Assembly (NCBI GenBank): GCA_024364735.1
Contig: JAGFNQ010005637.1
Span: 1 to 64,000, forward strand
Length of the DNA: 64,000 bases
Reading direction: 5' to 3'
DNA from: Boesenbergia rotunda
Taxonomy: Eukaryota; Streptophyta; Magnoliopsida; Zingiberales; Zingiberaceae
Shown here one piece after another: positions 12,021 through 24,351 of this stretch. The translations under genes were made by a program, and so were the position numbers. Under the pieces are notes generated by a model. The model was not told the origin of the DNA and did no database searches. It saw only the letters and a program-made list of their open reading frames with translations. Within the stretch, counting starts at the first letter, position 1. Every line of letters begins with the position of its first letter.

Positions 12021-13318
12021 ATGGCTGGAAGAGAAGGGTTGAGCACAAACCGACCTTCATTCCTCGACGACACTGATTTTTCATATTGGAAGTCAAGAAT
12101 GGAGTTTTACTTAAAGACAAACATGAGCTTGTAGTTCGCTGTCAATGAGGGGTTTTCCCTTCCAAAGGATAATGAAGGAAAGGAGCTTGAGTTTTCCAAG
12201 TGGTCGGCTGAGCAAATCCGGAAGGGGGAAGCAAATGCCAAAGCGGTGGTGACCTTACAATGTGGAATGAACAAGGACCAACTAATCAAAGTTGGTCCCT
12301 TCACGAGCGCAAAGGATTTGTGGAACAAGCTCATCGAACTCCATGAGGGCACCCGGGACTCAAGAATAGCCAAGAAGGACCTCCTTCTTAGCCAACTTCA
12401 AAACTTTTCCATGGAAGAAAATGAAAAAGTAAGTGAACTCCATGGAAGATTCAAAGAGATCCTCAACGGCTTGCATTCCATCAATGTAAGGTAGAAAACC
12501 GAGACTTAGTGAGGTATATTCTCAAAGTTTTTCCAAGGAATGCCTTACAGTCATCCATGGTGGATGCCTACAAGGTTTCCAAGGACTTGTCAATTATTAA
12601 GTTAGAAGATTTATTTTGTGAAATGAAGCTACACGAACTTGCTAACCAAAGCCCCAAGGAGAAAGGGATTGCTTTAGTGGCAGGTGACCGAAAGAAGAAG
12701 GAGAGGAAAAAGGAAATGGAGGAGAAGAGCACTCACTGCCATATGGCCTTCATGGCCTTAGAAGAATCAACCAAGGAGAGTGACAACGAATCAAGAAGCT
12801 CCCCAACCGCGCCTTCATCATCTTCGGATGATGAAGAGGTAATCTCTCCCGAGTTGGATAAGTGCTATAGGACAATTGCTTGTTTAACTAGGTTGTTAAA
12901 GAAATCTAAGAACAAAGCAAAATTATTAAAATTAGAAATAGAAGAATTAAAATCCTCTAAAGTTGAAGATGTTAATGATTTCCACAGTGAGCCCCTTGAA
13001 AATGAAAATAAGATCTTGAGGAGTGAGGTTGAGAAACTCAAGAATTTTCTTGAGAAATTTTCAACTAGCTCCAAAACCTTGGACATGATCCTAAATTCAC
13101 AAAAGGCGGTTTACAACAAGGTTGGTTTGGATTATCAACCTAAAGAACCTAATGTCATGTTATTAATATCAAGAACCCAATTTAGAGCACAAAATAATTC
13201 TAGGGTTCAAAAGGTTAGGAAGAAAGTGACTAAGGCATGGGTGCCAAAGTCTTTCATTGTAGATGACTTAGGTCCCAAAATTTGGGTACCTAAAATTTTC
13301 ATATTTCGAATTGTATAA
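12021..13318 (+). pseudogene. Broken gag of gag-only element 1
   Basis: Starts ATGGCTGGAAGAGAAGGG, the same start as the intact gag at 50890, and ends at the same place (..FRIV stop). Two lesions are visible by comparison: codon 38 is TAG where the intact copy has TGG (12132-12134), and one base is missing near 12487, which shifts the frame after the residue string HSIN. Downstream the frame is open again from 12509 to 13318 and shows the acidic/serine-rich stretch, the coiled-coil part and the AWVPKSF tail. It cannot make a full Gag. The two copies are close in sequence, so they belong to one family or to sister families. Confidence 0.9.
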
Positions 13319-15282
13319 ACATTATTTGAGGGGGAGCATCTATCAACATGGGAGATTAATATTTAGTGCTCCAAACCCATGACTAAAAGAAAAGAATTGT
13401 CAATCACATGGTTGGTTATGGAAAATTCGAATTAAATGCTTTCAGCTTCATTGTCTTAGTTCTTATAACAAAATGATCCCTTGGCTAGTAATTTATGAAA
13501 TCTCATTTGGGCAATAAGGAAACTTATCATGCAACGAATGATAGTATAACCATGCTTCAAAATAAATAAACAAGTTTTGGAAAAAAAAATTATTCACATG
13601 AATGGTTTATGTTGACACATAACTTATTCTTGCCATGGATTGCTTAGGATAATTAGGTTTATTATTGCAATGTATGTTTTCCTGCAATTCATGGTTTATG
13701 ATATGTCTTATGTCAAGCCTAAGGAGTCCATTTTCTTGTATATGTTATACAACATGAATGCATGCTAAAGAACAAGGATTAACACATAGTTTGTACTAAT
13801 AAGGCATCACCAAACAAAGAACATGAGCTTAAGGTTTAGGCTTAAGTTTTTCTTAATATTTTGGAGATGAACTTAGTTGAATGTGCCATGATTTTACTGT
13901 TTATGTGATTAACCTTAATGTATGATACCAATTTTGTTTAAGAACATCATGCTCACATAGTTCATGATGTTTCAAGTTCCATGACTTGTTTTGTTTTCCC
14001 ACTTGACTGATATTAAACCTAATGTCATCTATATGCCTAATATTAATTGGATCACTAAGGTATCAGTACTTAAGTGTAGATTGGATTATTAAGATTGTTA
14101 GGAATAAACAAGAACATACTTAGAACTTCAAACCTAGTGTTGGTACTTTAATCCATAGAAATTCTTGATTATTAATATGAAATGAAGCCTAGTTAAGGGG
14201 CCCAAATCAGATTACTTGTCTTGATTAAATGAATTATGGTTAATGGAATTCATTTAGGGAGTAAATCTGATTGTATTAGGGATTAGAGTGATTAAGAGTT
14301 GAAACGAACTTGTTTCTGAAACTGATCAGTTTCAGAAAACATCATGTATCAGACCTGATCGGTCCACCGACCGATCAGGACTCACCCTGATCGGTTCGGT
14401 GACCGATCAGATCAACACTGATAAGAGGTATTAGACTACTCCTTAGTCTGATCCCATTTCATCAAGTTGTATCAGATTACCTGATCATACTGATACACAC
14501 AAATATGATACAAACCAAGTACAACTGAAACATACTTGATCCTCCATTGGTACAAACCTGGTACTAAGTGAGTACAAGTTTGTTCAAGTGTTCAAAGAAG
14601 GGTAGGAATTTTTAAAGACCCTTGATTCTCAGAAATTTTTCTGAAACATCAAGTATTAAAATGCTGATTTGATACAAACCTATGTTGGAATGTTCAAATC
14701 CATAAGAAAGGGTTTGTTGAGTCATGACTCCTGTTCTTAATGTCGTGTTTCAGAAATTTTTCTGAAACGTCGAATATTAATAGAGTCTACACCCCTGTTG
14801 TGGAATGCAAATTGTTAATGCAGTCTGGTCAGGAACGTATCAGAGTTTCAGGAATTTTTCTGAAATCTGATCGGTCCCCAGACTAATCAGAAATTTTTCT
14901 ATATCAAGTAATCAACGAACCTGATTGGTCACGGAGACCAATCAGGATTATGTGGCGGATACAGATGCATTCCTTACTTGACATATGAAGCATATACATG
15001 TTTGACCATGATATAATTCCGTATATGTTTTCATGTGAAATTCAAAATTTACCTTTGATTATTTTGGATTTGGGGAGAGACCTTTGGTTTGAGGGGGAGG
15101 TATGTTTAAACTTAATAACCATACCCTTTTCGATGTTTGACAAAGGGGGAGAGAATGATTGATTAAGTTTAGGGTTATTGTAGGGGGAGGATCTTGATTC
15201 CCTTACAATAATTGAACTGCTTTCAATTAATCATTAATGCCTAAACTTAAATTGGGTTGTCAAATAACAAAAAGGGGGAGAT
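13319..15282 (+). other. Non-coding interior with repeated polypurine tracts
   Basis: No pol frame exists here. Polypurine tracts GAGGGGGAGC (13328), GAGGGGGAGG (about 15091), AAAGGGGGAGAG (about 15145), TAGGGGGAGG (about 15181) and AAAAAGGGGGAGA (15269-15281, directly before the 3' LTR) are visible. A few GATCGGT palindromes (14350-14410, 14870-14945) lie between. Confidence 0.8.
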
Positions 15283-17410
15283 TGTTGATGCAGTCTGACC
15301 CTGATTGTTGTTTTGGTGTTGACACCGATTTAAGTTTGATTCAAGTTTGGTTAAATTCGGATTAAGTCCAGGTGGATCGGGAGGTCGCATGCTGGCAGGT
15401 GAAAAGTCCTAGCTTGGAGGGCTAGGTGTGAAAAGTCCTAGCTTGGAGGGCTAGGTGTGAAAAGTCCTAACTTGGAGGGTTAGGTGTGAAAAAGTCCTAG
15501 CTTGGAGGCTAGGTGTGGAAAAAATCCTAGCTTGGAGGGCTAGCTGTGAAAAGTCCTAACTTGGAGGGTTAGGTGTGGAAAAATCCTAGCTTGGAGGGCT
15601 ATGTGTGAAAAATTCTAACTTGGAGGGTTAGGTGTGGAAAAGTCCTAACTTGGAAGGTTAGGTCCTAGCTTGGAGGGCTAGGTGGATGAAATCCTAGCTT
15701 GGAGGGCTAGGTGTGAAAAGTCCTAGCTTGGAGGGCTAGGTGTTGGAAAAGTCCTAGCTTGGAGGGCTAGGTGTGAAATCTTGGCTTGGAGGGCCAGGTG
15801 GATGAAACCCTGGCTTGGAGGGCCAGGTCCTAGCTTGGAGGGCTAGGTTGAAATTCTGGTGAGTGAAGCCAGGTCCTAGCTTGGAGGGCTAGGTTGAAGT
15901 CCCGGTGAGTGAGACTGGGCACAGAGTCTTGGTCCGAGGGACTGAGCACGAGTCTGGGGAGGTTGGGAGCCAGTTCTCTTGACCTAGAGAGGGTTTGGCC
16001 TTGCCCAGATCGGTCTGGTGACCGATCCAGCAATGTCTGATCGGTCTGGTGACCGATCAGGGAGCTTCTAGTAACTTTGGCAAACCTACTGTTCGGCTCC
16101 TGATCGGTCTGGTGACCGATCAGGGAGAAACCTTGATCGATCAATCTGAACGATCAACTGTCGCGAGGTTTCTCACCCTGACCGATCAGACTGGAGCCTA
16201 ATCGGTCAGCGAGTGTCTTGATCGGTCTGGTGACGGATCAGTAGTGTATTTCAGGCGAGATTGTGGCAAGCAGATTTCTGGATCGGTTTGGTGACCGATC
16301 TGGTGACCGATCATACGAGCTTGCGATCCCAGGTTTCTCACTGGGGACCGATCAGGCTGGAGCCTGATCGGTCTGGGATCATTCTGATCGATCTGGTGAT
16401 CGATCACTTTAATTCAAAATGCACTGTCAGACGCTTTGATCAAGTCTGAACATATCTGATTCCTCTGCTCTTAATCTCTGATACTTGATTCTCTGCTTGA
16501 TTTGCTGTGCTAATGATATGATCAAGTGTGCAGGTGACAGGAATGGATTCAAACACTCAAGGAGAGTCAATGAGAGTGTTTCCTTGGAGCAGATTTGTCC
16601 GTTTTCCATCTCAGGTTGCAACGGATGCAAACACTGCTGGAGATGCTGACTGGGGCTTGGTTGAGGGAAGCTCAGGGAGTCCAGGAGAGCTCAGTGGTAG
16701 CTGGCTATTGCAGGTGAGCAGCTGAAGGCTGCAGTGAGGTGGTGACCTGGCGATCAGTGAGCTGAGACTTAAGCGCTTGGTGGCGAAGAAGTCAAAAGAA
16801 CAACGCTGAGAATACTCGATCACTACTCTGCTACAACACTTGTGCTCTTGCGACAACTCTGTTCCATCATCTTGAGCAAGCAACTACGATCCTTGAAGCA
16901 ACCTTGTGTTACTTGAGCACTTGGAAGAAGAAACAAGAAGCTTGGCGAGTCCATCAACGAGAAGACACGAAGAAGGGAGTTCTTGCGTGAGATTTACGCT
17001 GGGTGGAGCTCGGTGAGAAGTTTGCTTGTGTTCTTGTGGTTCTAAGTGCTCAGTAAGTTTCTTCTTGTGTTTCCTGTACTTAATACTTGATCCATCTTGA
17101 AACGTTGTGGAGAGGTTACTCCACCGAGAAGGAGGTTGCATTTTATCCGGATTTTCCGGGGCTTGATCTGCCGACGATCAAGGGATCGCCCTCCTTACGG
17201 GCACGCCATGGAGTAGGGGCAAGTTATCCCCGAATCTTGTAAATCCTCTCTGTTAGCGTTTTGTGTTTGTGCTTAGTTTAGGTTTTAGTTTCTGCAACTC
17301 TGTTTTTGCTTCCGCTGTGCTACTAACCCAGCTGTAGAGAAAACCTAAAATTGAAAGAAGTGGGTGTCTGGCTATATTCACCCCCCTCTCTAGCCATCTA
17401 AGTTCCAACA
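15283..17410 (+). repeat. 3' LTR of gag-only element 1
   Basis: Same organisation as the 5' LTR with fewer palindromes in the GATCGGTC block. It ends CTAAGTTCCAACA and is followed by the target duplication GTCCA. Confidence 0.9.
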
Positions 17411-17939
17411 GTCCACACTGATCGGCACTCTCCAATTAGGGTTTCTGCACTGCTTAATTTTCAGAATGGCGGAAAAAAGGTTTGTGGGTGCTTCAGTTTC
17501 TTCTTCCTTAGCATTATCCACCAAGGTATGTTAGTGAGCGGATTAGGTCAAAACAGAACTGTTTCTATGCATGTTCATAAAAAATTTTATATTGATTTGT
17601 CAAATATGAAAATGTTTGGGCTTGGTTCTTAATAAATTTGTAATGTTTACAACCTGTAGGCTTCAGATGACTTTGGATAAAAATTAAATTGGTGCAGTGT
17701 GTTAGGTCACTTTAATAAATTTTTTTTGAAGCATTTCAAATATTACTTAATCGACACATTGCGAAGATCAAAGAGCCTCCCTTTAGTGTTTTCTTGGACA
17801 TATAAGAATTGCAACATATCCGTGAAATTTTGGTCAATATATTTAAAAATTGGGATTCAACTTTGCAAGTTTTTAGATTTTCATGTAACACTTTTAGTTA
17901 TGAATTGTAAACACTAACTATAGTAAGATAAAATAGGGA
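17411..17939 (+). other. Possible 5' exon fragment, unrecognised
   Basis: Right of the retrotransposon the text 'agggtttctgcactgcttaa' and an ATG at 17466 open a 20-codon frame (MAEKRFVGASVSSSLALSTK) that meets a good splice donor (aag/gtatg, 17526). It looks like the first exon of a gene or of a captured gene fragment whose upstream part lies left of 9796. The product is not recognised and no continuing exon is found. Confidence 0.3.
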
Positions 17940-18066
17940 TAAAGAGGGTCTGTAATGATTTAATTTCAGATCCATTTCAGTGATTTCATTTCAGGCCTAC
18001 CGAGGACCTGAAATGATTTCATTTCAAGCCCACGTTGAGCCTGAAATGAAATCATTTCAGGCATAT
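17940..18066 (+). repeat. CCTGAAATGATTTCATTTCAGG palindrome cluster
   Basis: Units such as TGAAATGATTTCA and AGGCC..GGACCT repeat here. They resemble the hairpin blocks in the arms of the foldback element at 455-680 but are separate copies. Confidence 0.7.
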
Positions 18067-18099
18067 ATTCTTGAAGATAACTAAATATTTTAAATATTT

Positions 18100-18985
18100 C
18101 AGGTGTACCAGTTGCGTTCACCAGACGAGATGTTGCATTGTTATTGGGTATAGCTGACCGAGGTGTTTACGTCCCTATTAATTCAAATAAAGTATCGGGT
18201 GACCTCTATCTTGCTTACTTCTCAAAAGAAAAACAACCTATCAGAACAAGAATTGGAGAGTAACTTAAATATTATGTTAAAAGTGTTGAATCAGAGGATG
18301 ATGCTGTATTAGTGTGTAAATTCTATATTTTGTATATATTTGTTTGTGTCTTATTTTCGTCTAGTACATATAAGGCCCCTCTATGTCTTATTGATACAGT
18401 AGATAATTATGAGAATCTTGGTAGATTCAACTAGGCTGAAGTCATCCATCAATTTTTGTCTCCCTAATTATCTAAGATTGAGGACTTATTTTCATCAACT
18501 CAAAGATACCACACCAGCACCACTCTCCCTTACCTAAAGGGATTTGCTGGCCTTTTGGCAGTGAGTATAATTTTGTTGTTAAATTTTTTAATATTTTGTT
18601 GTCGTTTATGTATTTGTATGTAACACTTGGTATACGCATGGTTTTTGGAGCATGTACCAATTCAAAAATCATACAATGTTTAAGGACCCTGAATAAATAA
18701 GTGGAAGAATATTCTTTCACATATTAATAGGGTCAGGGCCCTTGTCGACCGACTCTCGCCCGAAGAGGTAATTATTCTAAACTGTGACCTATGTTAGTTT
18801 GATATGGAGTTGTTAACATTTGTGTACTTATTAATTGACAAGTGATGATTGAAATAATTCCTAACCTAAATGGAAAAAATATTGTTTGAGAACCTTGATA
18901 TCGATGATGACATTCCACGCCCAATGGAGACATCACAAGAAGATGACACACAAGCTATAAGACAAAGTACTAAGGAATGTGTCGA
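18100..18985 (+). pseudogene. Remnant resembling plant-mobile-domain (PMD) proteins
   Basis: Read on the plus strand across several frames it gives FTRRDVALLLGIADRG (near 18120), then YENLGRFN, FLSPLI, LKGFAGLLA and FLEHVPIQKS (to about 18670), then INRVRALVDRLSPEE. This order (a V-x-x-LLG start, a Trp/Leu-rich middle and an xFLEHxPI motif) recalls the plant mobile domain found in MULE-type transposons and MAIN-like proteins. Stops interrupt it; a GT..AG intron around 18560-18640 may also be present. It ends where the minus-strand Copia begins. The assignment is tentative. Confidence 0.4.
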
Positions 18986-18986
18986 T

Positions 18987-19678
18987 TAAGTCACCTTAAC
19001 CTACAAATCTCACATTTTTAACCTTGGTCACCTTGTCCTTGGTTAAAGTCTTCTTCTTGCCCTTAAATGACACTTCCTTGCCATGTTTGGACTTCTTATG
19101 TTTGCCATAATAATATGTTACCCTAGCATAGATCTTGTCATTGACCTTGGATGACCTAGATCGGTATCTCAAACTCGATCTATTGTTAGGTTTTTGGTTA
19201 CCCAACATCATACCCAACCCTTTAGATCCAGTAATGAATCTATCTAGGGTTTTCTCTAATTTATCAAGTTTTGCCCTTACAGTTTGATTTTCCCTTTCTA
19301 GGTTCTTAAACCTAGAATCGACATGTTCACATGAATATTCCTATACCTACCTATTTGTCTAGGCATATATCTCCCCTTATTGGGATTTATGTCATAGTCC
19401 TTAGGTCTAATGATTCTAGATTTATCATTATGCACGGATTGCCTAGGGTTTTGATATATATTATTAACTCTACTCCCATCATAATATTTAAAATCATAAT
19501 TTTGTATGGGTAAATGATAAACATTATTCCTAGCATGCATGGAGGAATTTAAATTGAATTATACTTTGAGTTAGGGTATACCTCCCTTACCTTTGAAGCT
19601 CCCCCTTGATGTGAGCTCTTCTTTTTCTCCTTCTTCTTCCATTTTCTTGAATGCTCCAACTTCTTGAATTCTTCCTTC
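18987..19678 (-). pseudogene. Copia gag, C-terminal part (beyond the solo LTR)
   Basis: Continues the minus-strand gag on the other side of the insertion. It shows Lys/Glu-rich sequence, two open stretches at 19540-19298 (N/Y/R-rich) and 19217-18996 (K/S-rich, ending TKVKNVRFVG). No protease motif follows. The order and strand agree with one interrupted gene. Confidence 0.65.
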
Positions 19679-19779
19679 TGTAACACCCAATAATTTTCTG
19701 GTATTATTAGGGATTTTTCAAAATTTTTCTAGTATTTTTCGGAATTAAAATAAAAAAGAAAAAAAAAGAGGGGTCGGGC

Positions 19780-19858
19780 GAGGTTTGATCCCGCGACCAC
19801 AGGGCAAAGCAAGCCCTTAAGGGAGTTGAGGTAACCAGCTGGGCAAGGGTATCAAGCA
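19780..19858 (-). repeat. tRNA-like segment (box A and box B), minus strand
   Basis: On the minus strand TTGCCCAGCTGG (19846-19835) fits the pol III A box and GGATCAAACCT (19791-19781) fits the B box, at about the spacing found in tRNA genes. The cloverleaf is poor and it sits inside an LTR, so this is a tRNA-derived relic rather than a working tRNA. Confidence 0.45.
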
Positions 19859-20406
19859 CAAAAAAAATGAAGCGAAATAATGTTATAGGTAAGTAAGTCC
19901 TTTTCATGATGAGATGTCTCAACTTCCACTTAAGTTGTGTTAAGACCCCTTTTAGGGTTTCGGGAGGCCGCGCGAGCAGAGGTGAGGAGGCTGCGAAAAC
20001 AGGGAGAAAGGGGGAGTTTTCTTCCTCCTTCTTCTTCCTCTTGAAGTAGAGAACCTAGCGCTTTTTCTCTAGGGCCGAGGAGTGAAGTTTTCTCGCAAGG
20101 GAAGAGGAAAAGAGCCCTACGCTAGGAATTTCGAGATACTTAGTGAGTTTTCTTCAAGAAAAGGGTAAGTAGATCACTCACCTACAATAGAAGTAGTTTC
20201 GCCATGTATTTCTCGTTGTAGAACCATGTTTGTGGTATAAGTGCATGCTTTAAGATTATGGTTTTTCTTATTTGTGTGTTTTAAGTTCCTAGAGAGTACA
20301 TGCTTTATCATAGAATACGAATTGGAGTAAGTTTTTGTGTATGTGACCTAAGTATGACAAGAGTAAGTTCTTAAGAGGTCCCAAAAAGGAGTTTTCGGGT
20401 TAAGGG

Positions 20407-22884
20407 TGTTGGGACCGGGTGCATGTCGACAAGGATACGAGTTCGTAAAATTTAAAATTTTTACGTGCAGCGGAAGAGTTTGTATAAAATAATTTCCTAA
20501 ATTATTTTAACTTCATATCTAGCATGCAACCTTATAGTGTATCGACATAATCATAAAATAAAAGTTTGCGAAAAAGTAAACTAATTTACTTTTGTACCTT
20601 GCGTAACTCGAAGAAAGGGACGAGATCCAACCGTAGCGTCCCTTGGAAGCTTCGCCTCTATTCGTGTCCACGCCGAGTTCTCTTCGGGATGACTTCACAA
20701 AGTCACGAGTTTTGTGCCGACGAGAACTACTAGATTCTCGGAAGGCACAACTAGAAGGATAAGAGAAAATAATGAAAAACTAACCAACGAAGTAACGGAA
20801 TCAAATTCCGGGAAGAGAGGAATCGCTATCCGCTTCTTCTTCTTCGCGTTCGGGTTCTCCTTCTTCTTCTTGAAGCTCACGCCAACCTCAACTAAGGGAG
20901 GAGTTGCGCCGGCCCTAAGTCACCAAGTGGGCGCCGGCCCTAGGCTCCAAGTGGGCGCCGACCCTAGGCAAGAGAGGGAGAGGGAGAAGAGAAGAGAAGA
21001 GAGAGAGGGGGAGAGCTCTATGATTCAATTACTTGAATTGGAATTAAGGGCTAGCCTTTGGTTCCTTTATATAGTAGCAACTCCTTTGCTAAGTCTCCCT
21101 CTAAACCGAATTAACGGAATTAACGGAATTAGTTATAAGAAATTTTATCTTATAAATTTTCTTATTGCTTATTCCTTTTAATCCTAGTTTTATTATAACC
21201 ATTTATAATAAAATAAATTAGTTATCATAAGAAATTTATCCTATAAATTTTCTTATGATTTTTATTATAACTAACTTTATAATAAAACTAATTATTTATC
21301 ATAAGAAATTTATCCTATAAATTCTTATGAATTAATTCCGTTTAAACCAAGTCTTTATTATAAACTAATTTATAATAAAAACTAATTCTTCTTCTCTTTA
21401 AATTATGGAATAAATTTTATAAGAAATTTATAAACTTTCTTATTATGGAAAAATCAATTCATAATTGATTTTATAAAATTAAAATAAACCCAATTCATGG
21501 ATTATTTTAATCTTCCATAAAAGAATAATTTCTATAAATTTATTTATATAAATTTCTTTATACAAATTTATTTATCCATAATTCATAAAATAAATCGTGC
21601 TTGATTTATCTTATTAATTAAACCAAATAAATTGATTTAATTTCCTTTAATGGCCGGCCACCACAAGGAGGGTTAATACCCTCTTTGGCCGGCCAAAACC
21701 GACCCGAACCGATCGCGAATTAAACTCATTTAATTCGCCCAAAAAGCCTTCAAAAGACTTAGCCATTTTAGTTTCCATTGCGCCTCTGATTAACTCAGAT
21801 TCGACTTATTTCTCTTGATCGGAAAATCCAATTTTCAACTCGTTTTAAATCCCTCGGATTACTCGTAGTGCGTGTGACTAAATAGACTTTCGATTTATGT
21901 TGGCCGTCTATAATTAACTAATTATAGAACGATCATGAGTGGCACCTAGTAGTACATCATGATCCCCAATTAATCGAAAGATCAACGGTTTGACCTCAGA
22001 AGAAATTATTCTGAAACCCTTCAGCAGCTCTAATGAATCGTGCCCCATTCCCTTCACCACCTTATACCCACTTGGTTCAGGACACGGTCTATGGTGTCAG
22101 TCCCCACTAGGCTGACTACGTCACACCTAGCCCAAGTAATGTCTTACTCGTCCTTTGGATTTCTAATTACTCTCATGTATTTTAGAGACTCTCACTCTAA
22201 ACATGATATGCTCTGGCAAGAGGCTTTGAGTAACAATCCGACGATAGGCCTGGGTATACATCTCCTCGCAAGGAGTGGTGAATCCTTTGTAGGCTGTTCA
22301 AACATCTTCGGGCACTTCGGCTTATACCCGATCATCCTGGGTCCACACCTTCTTGGAGATGCTTGCTTAAGATGTCAAAGTATAAGTCTCCATGACCAAG
22401 ATGACTTGAACACCGCAAGTCAAAGGAACATCGCACTTAAGCCGCAGTAAGATCTTCATTGACATATCTACATGTAGATTCCATATGAAGTCTTACAGCT
22501 AGTCACTCCAATGAACTAGTTCCCTTAACTAGCATTCATGTTTATCTCCGGACATCCCAATGTCACCAGCCAGTGAGAATCAGCTGATTAGAGAATAACC
22601 CATGCTAGTCTCAACAGAATTGATAGTGTCCGTTTTTATCAATTCATCGACTAGGGATATTTTCAATACTTCACATTTGCGCATTTAGAGATAATCACTA
22701 GTTGTGATCTCATCACAAATTCTCTTATGCTGTGAGTTGTATTGCGGACATTCAGTAGATGAGTTTAAGATCCCAATCAAATACACAAGCATGTATACTC
22801 AAATAGTGAATTATCATTTATTAATATAAATGTTTTACAATCATAAGGCGATTGCCTTAGGACACTTCTCTCATATCACTAACA
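20407..22884 (-). mobile_element. Nested solo LTR (TGTTGGGA..CTAACA), TSD AAGGG
   Basis: A 2478-bp block begins TGTTGGGACC and ends TCACTAACA, flanked by AAGGG on both sides (20402-20406, 22885-22889). Its termini match the style of the solo LTR at 6955-8745. A TATA box (TATATAAAGG on the minus strand, near 21064-21074) supports minus orientation. The open frame at 20714-21181 and the one at 22040-22450 are unlike any family known to me and lie in LTR sequence, so I do not call them genes. Confidence 0.85.
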
Positions 22885-23943
22885 AAGGGCACGTAAGGTG
22901 CTCGATGAAAGTTTCAAGTAAGAAAAGGTAAAGGTTTATAGTGCAAGATTTATGAAAAAGAAAGTTACCTTGATAAATACAAGCATTATGAGTAAGAAAG
23001 TATTTTACTTTTGTAAAGTGACATGTACCGGGCAAATGAGAGGCCCACAGAAAGTAAGAAAGAAGCTCTAATAGGGTGCGGTGGCTAGCTACCCCGAAAC
23101 CTATTAGGGATGCGCGCATTGGTACATTGATACCATGGTACAGTGTCAAGGCCTGAGAAAGTTGATTATTATTTTAAAGTATACGAGTATATGTAAGTGT
23201 TTTCAGTTTAAGCATATGTTTTGCTATGTATGTTGACATTGTTATGTTACAAGCATGTTAAAGAGCAAGAGCAAGGAAGTTAGTGATTTAAAGTATGGAA
23301 ATGCATAAGTAGCAAGTCTCAAAAGAAATTATGAGCATATTAGATTTGCAAATGTTTTAGTGCTAGTAAATGTTTTCAAGCATGATTGAGCATGATAAGT
23401 ATATGAAAGTTTCCATGTGTAAGTATTTCAAAGTGCATGTGTTTTGAAGCAAACATTATTTGAAAAGAGCATGTTTATCATTGATCGCATGGATTTGTGA
23501 GTTAGGATTTACTTACTAAGCAAATCGCTTATTAGTTGCATTTCCTTCTATTGCAGACAAAGGTAAAGAAAAAGCATAAGCTAGGGAGGCGAGCGGGACT
23601 TGCATTGATGTTCAGTGGCGGCGGAACCGTGGAAGAGATCGTCGGGTTAAGTCTTGTAGAACATGTGTTTTGGTGTTTTGAATTGGTAGAATGAATGACT
23701 TTGTTTAAACCTTGCATAGAGACAAAGTTGGGTACAAACTCTAGTCTAGAGTTCATATATTTTGATAGCTTATTTACTTCCGCAAAGATCCGAATTGCAA
23801 GTTTATGAGGTTGTTTTGGGTTGCTAAAATGTTTATAAAACTAGTATAGAGTATAGATTTGGAGTTATTTATCTATATACTTGAAAGTATATGAATTGTG
23901 AAGCTTTGGAAATGGTTTTCAGGTCTGTAAATGCAGGTTTCAG

Positions 23944-24110
23944 GCGTGCCAGTCGACTGGTTCAGAACCAGTTGACTGCCCTATCGAACAGAAAAGTTCT
24001 GTTCGATGCACCAGTTGACTGCCATGAAGCCAGTCGACTGGTGCCGGGCACAGAAAGTTTCTGTGGCCGATAACAGTCGACTGGCTATATAGCAGTCGAC
24101 TGGTACCATT
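23944..24110 (+). repeat. CCAGTCGACTGG palindrome cluster
   Basis: Two perfect 12-bp palindromes CCAGTCGACTGG and several near copies (aaccagttgactg, aacagtcgactgg, gcagtcgactggt) occur within 170 bp inside the Gypsy-type solo LTR. Confidence 0.85.
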
Positions 24111-24118
24111 GAAAAGTA

Positions 24119-24190
24119 GTGGTATAGAGCAGCTGGTTAGTGCTTTAGTTTTACAACTAAGAGGTTTAGGGGTCAAATCCTTGCAAAGCA
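24119..24190 (+). repeat. tRNA-like segment (box A and box B), plus strand
   Basis: TAGAGCAGCTGG (24125-24136) resembles box A and GGGTCAAATCC (24170-24180) box B; between them TTAG and CTAA can form an anticodon-like stem around TTTTACAA. The acceptor stem is not convincing. It mirrors the tRNA-like segment near the other end of the same LTR. Confidence 0.5.
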
Positions 24191-24351
24191 AATAAAATGA
24201 AAGTTTTTTTTAAAGGGGAAAAATTCAGAGCAAGTTAAGGAAAGTCAAGTAGTTATAACTTAAGGCTAAGAATAAGGTAAAGTTAAGGTTAAATAAATGT
24301 GGCACCCGCCTTAAGGAAGAGAGAGAGAAGTTAAGAAGTTGGGTCGTCACA

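Larger units (their letters stand above)
9801..17410 (+). mobile_element. Gag-only Sirevirus-like Copia element 1 (older), TSD GTCCA
   Basis: A 7.6-kb LTR retrotransposon with TG..CA LTRs at 9801-11962 and 15283-17410 and a 5-bp target duplication GTCCA (9796-9800 and 17411-17415). The internal part has a Met-tRNA primer site, one gag frame (broken) and five GGGGGAG polypurine tracts. No protease, integrase, RT or RNase H is present. Repeated polypurine tracts are a known mark of Sireviruses (Copia). The LTRs differ in length (2162 and 2128 bp) and by scattered bases, so this copy is older than its relative at 49017-55470. Confidence 0.9.
19679..24351. mobile_element. Gypsy-type solo LTR (TGTAACACCC..GTCGTCACA)
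   Basis: Begins TGTAACACCC and ends GGTCGTCACA, the terminal style of many plant Ty3/Gypsy LTRs. The flanks are CCTTC (19674-19678) and TCTTC (24352-24356), a target duplication with one change. Without the nested solo LTR the length is ~2.2 kb. No internal region is left. It carries a tRNA-like segment near each end and a cluster of CAGTCGACTG palindromes (23944-24110). It interrupts the Copia gag. Confidence 0.8.

Noticed and set aside
20714..21181. 155-codon open frame
   Set aside because: It is in the middle of a solo LTR with clear target duplication, has purine-rich low complexity and no family resemblance.
22040..22450. 136-codon open frame
   Set aside because: Also inside the solo LTR 20407-22884; no known domain, no splice or start context, so taken as chance.
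24119..24190. Functional tRNA gene
   Set aside because: A and B boxes are present but the acceptor stem does not pair and the segment is embedded in an LTR.
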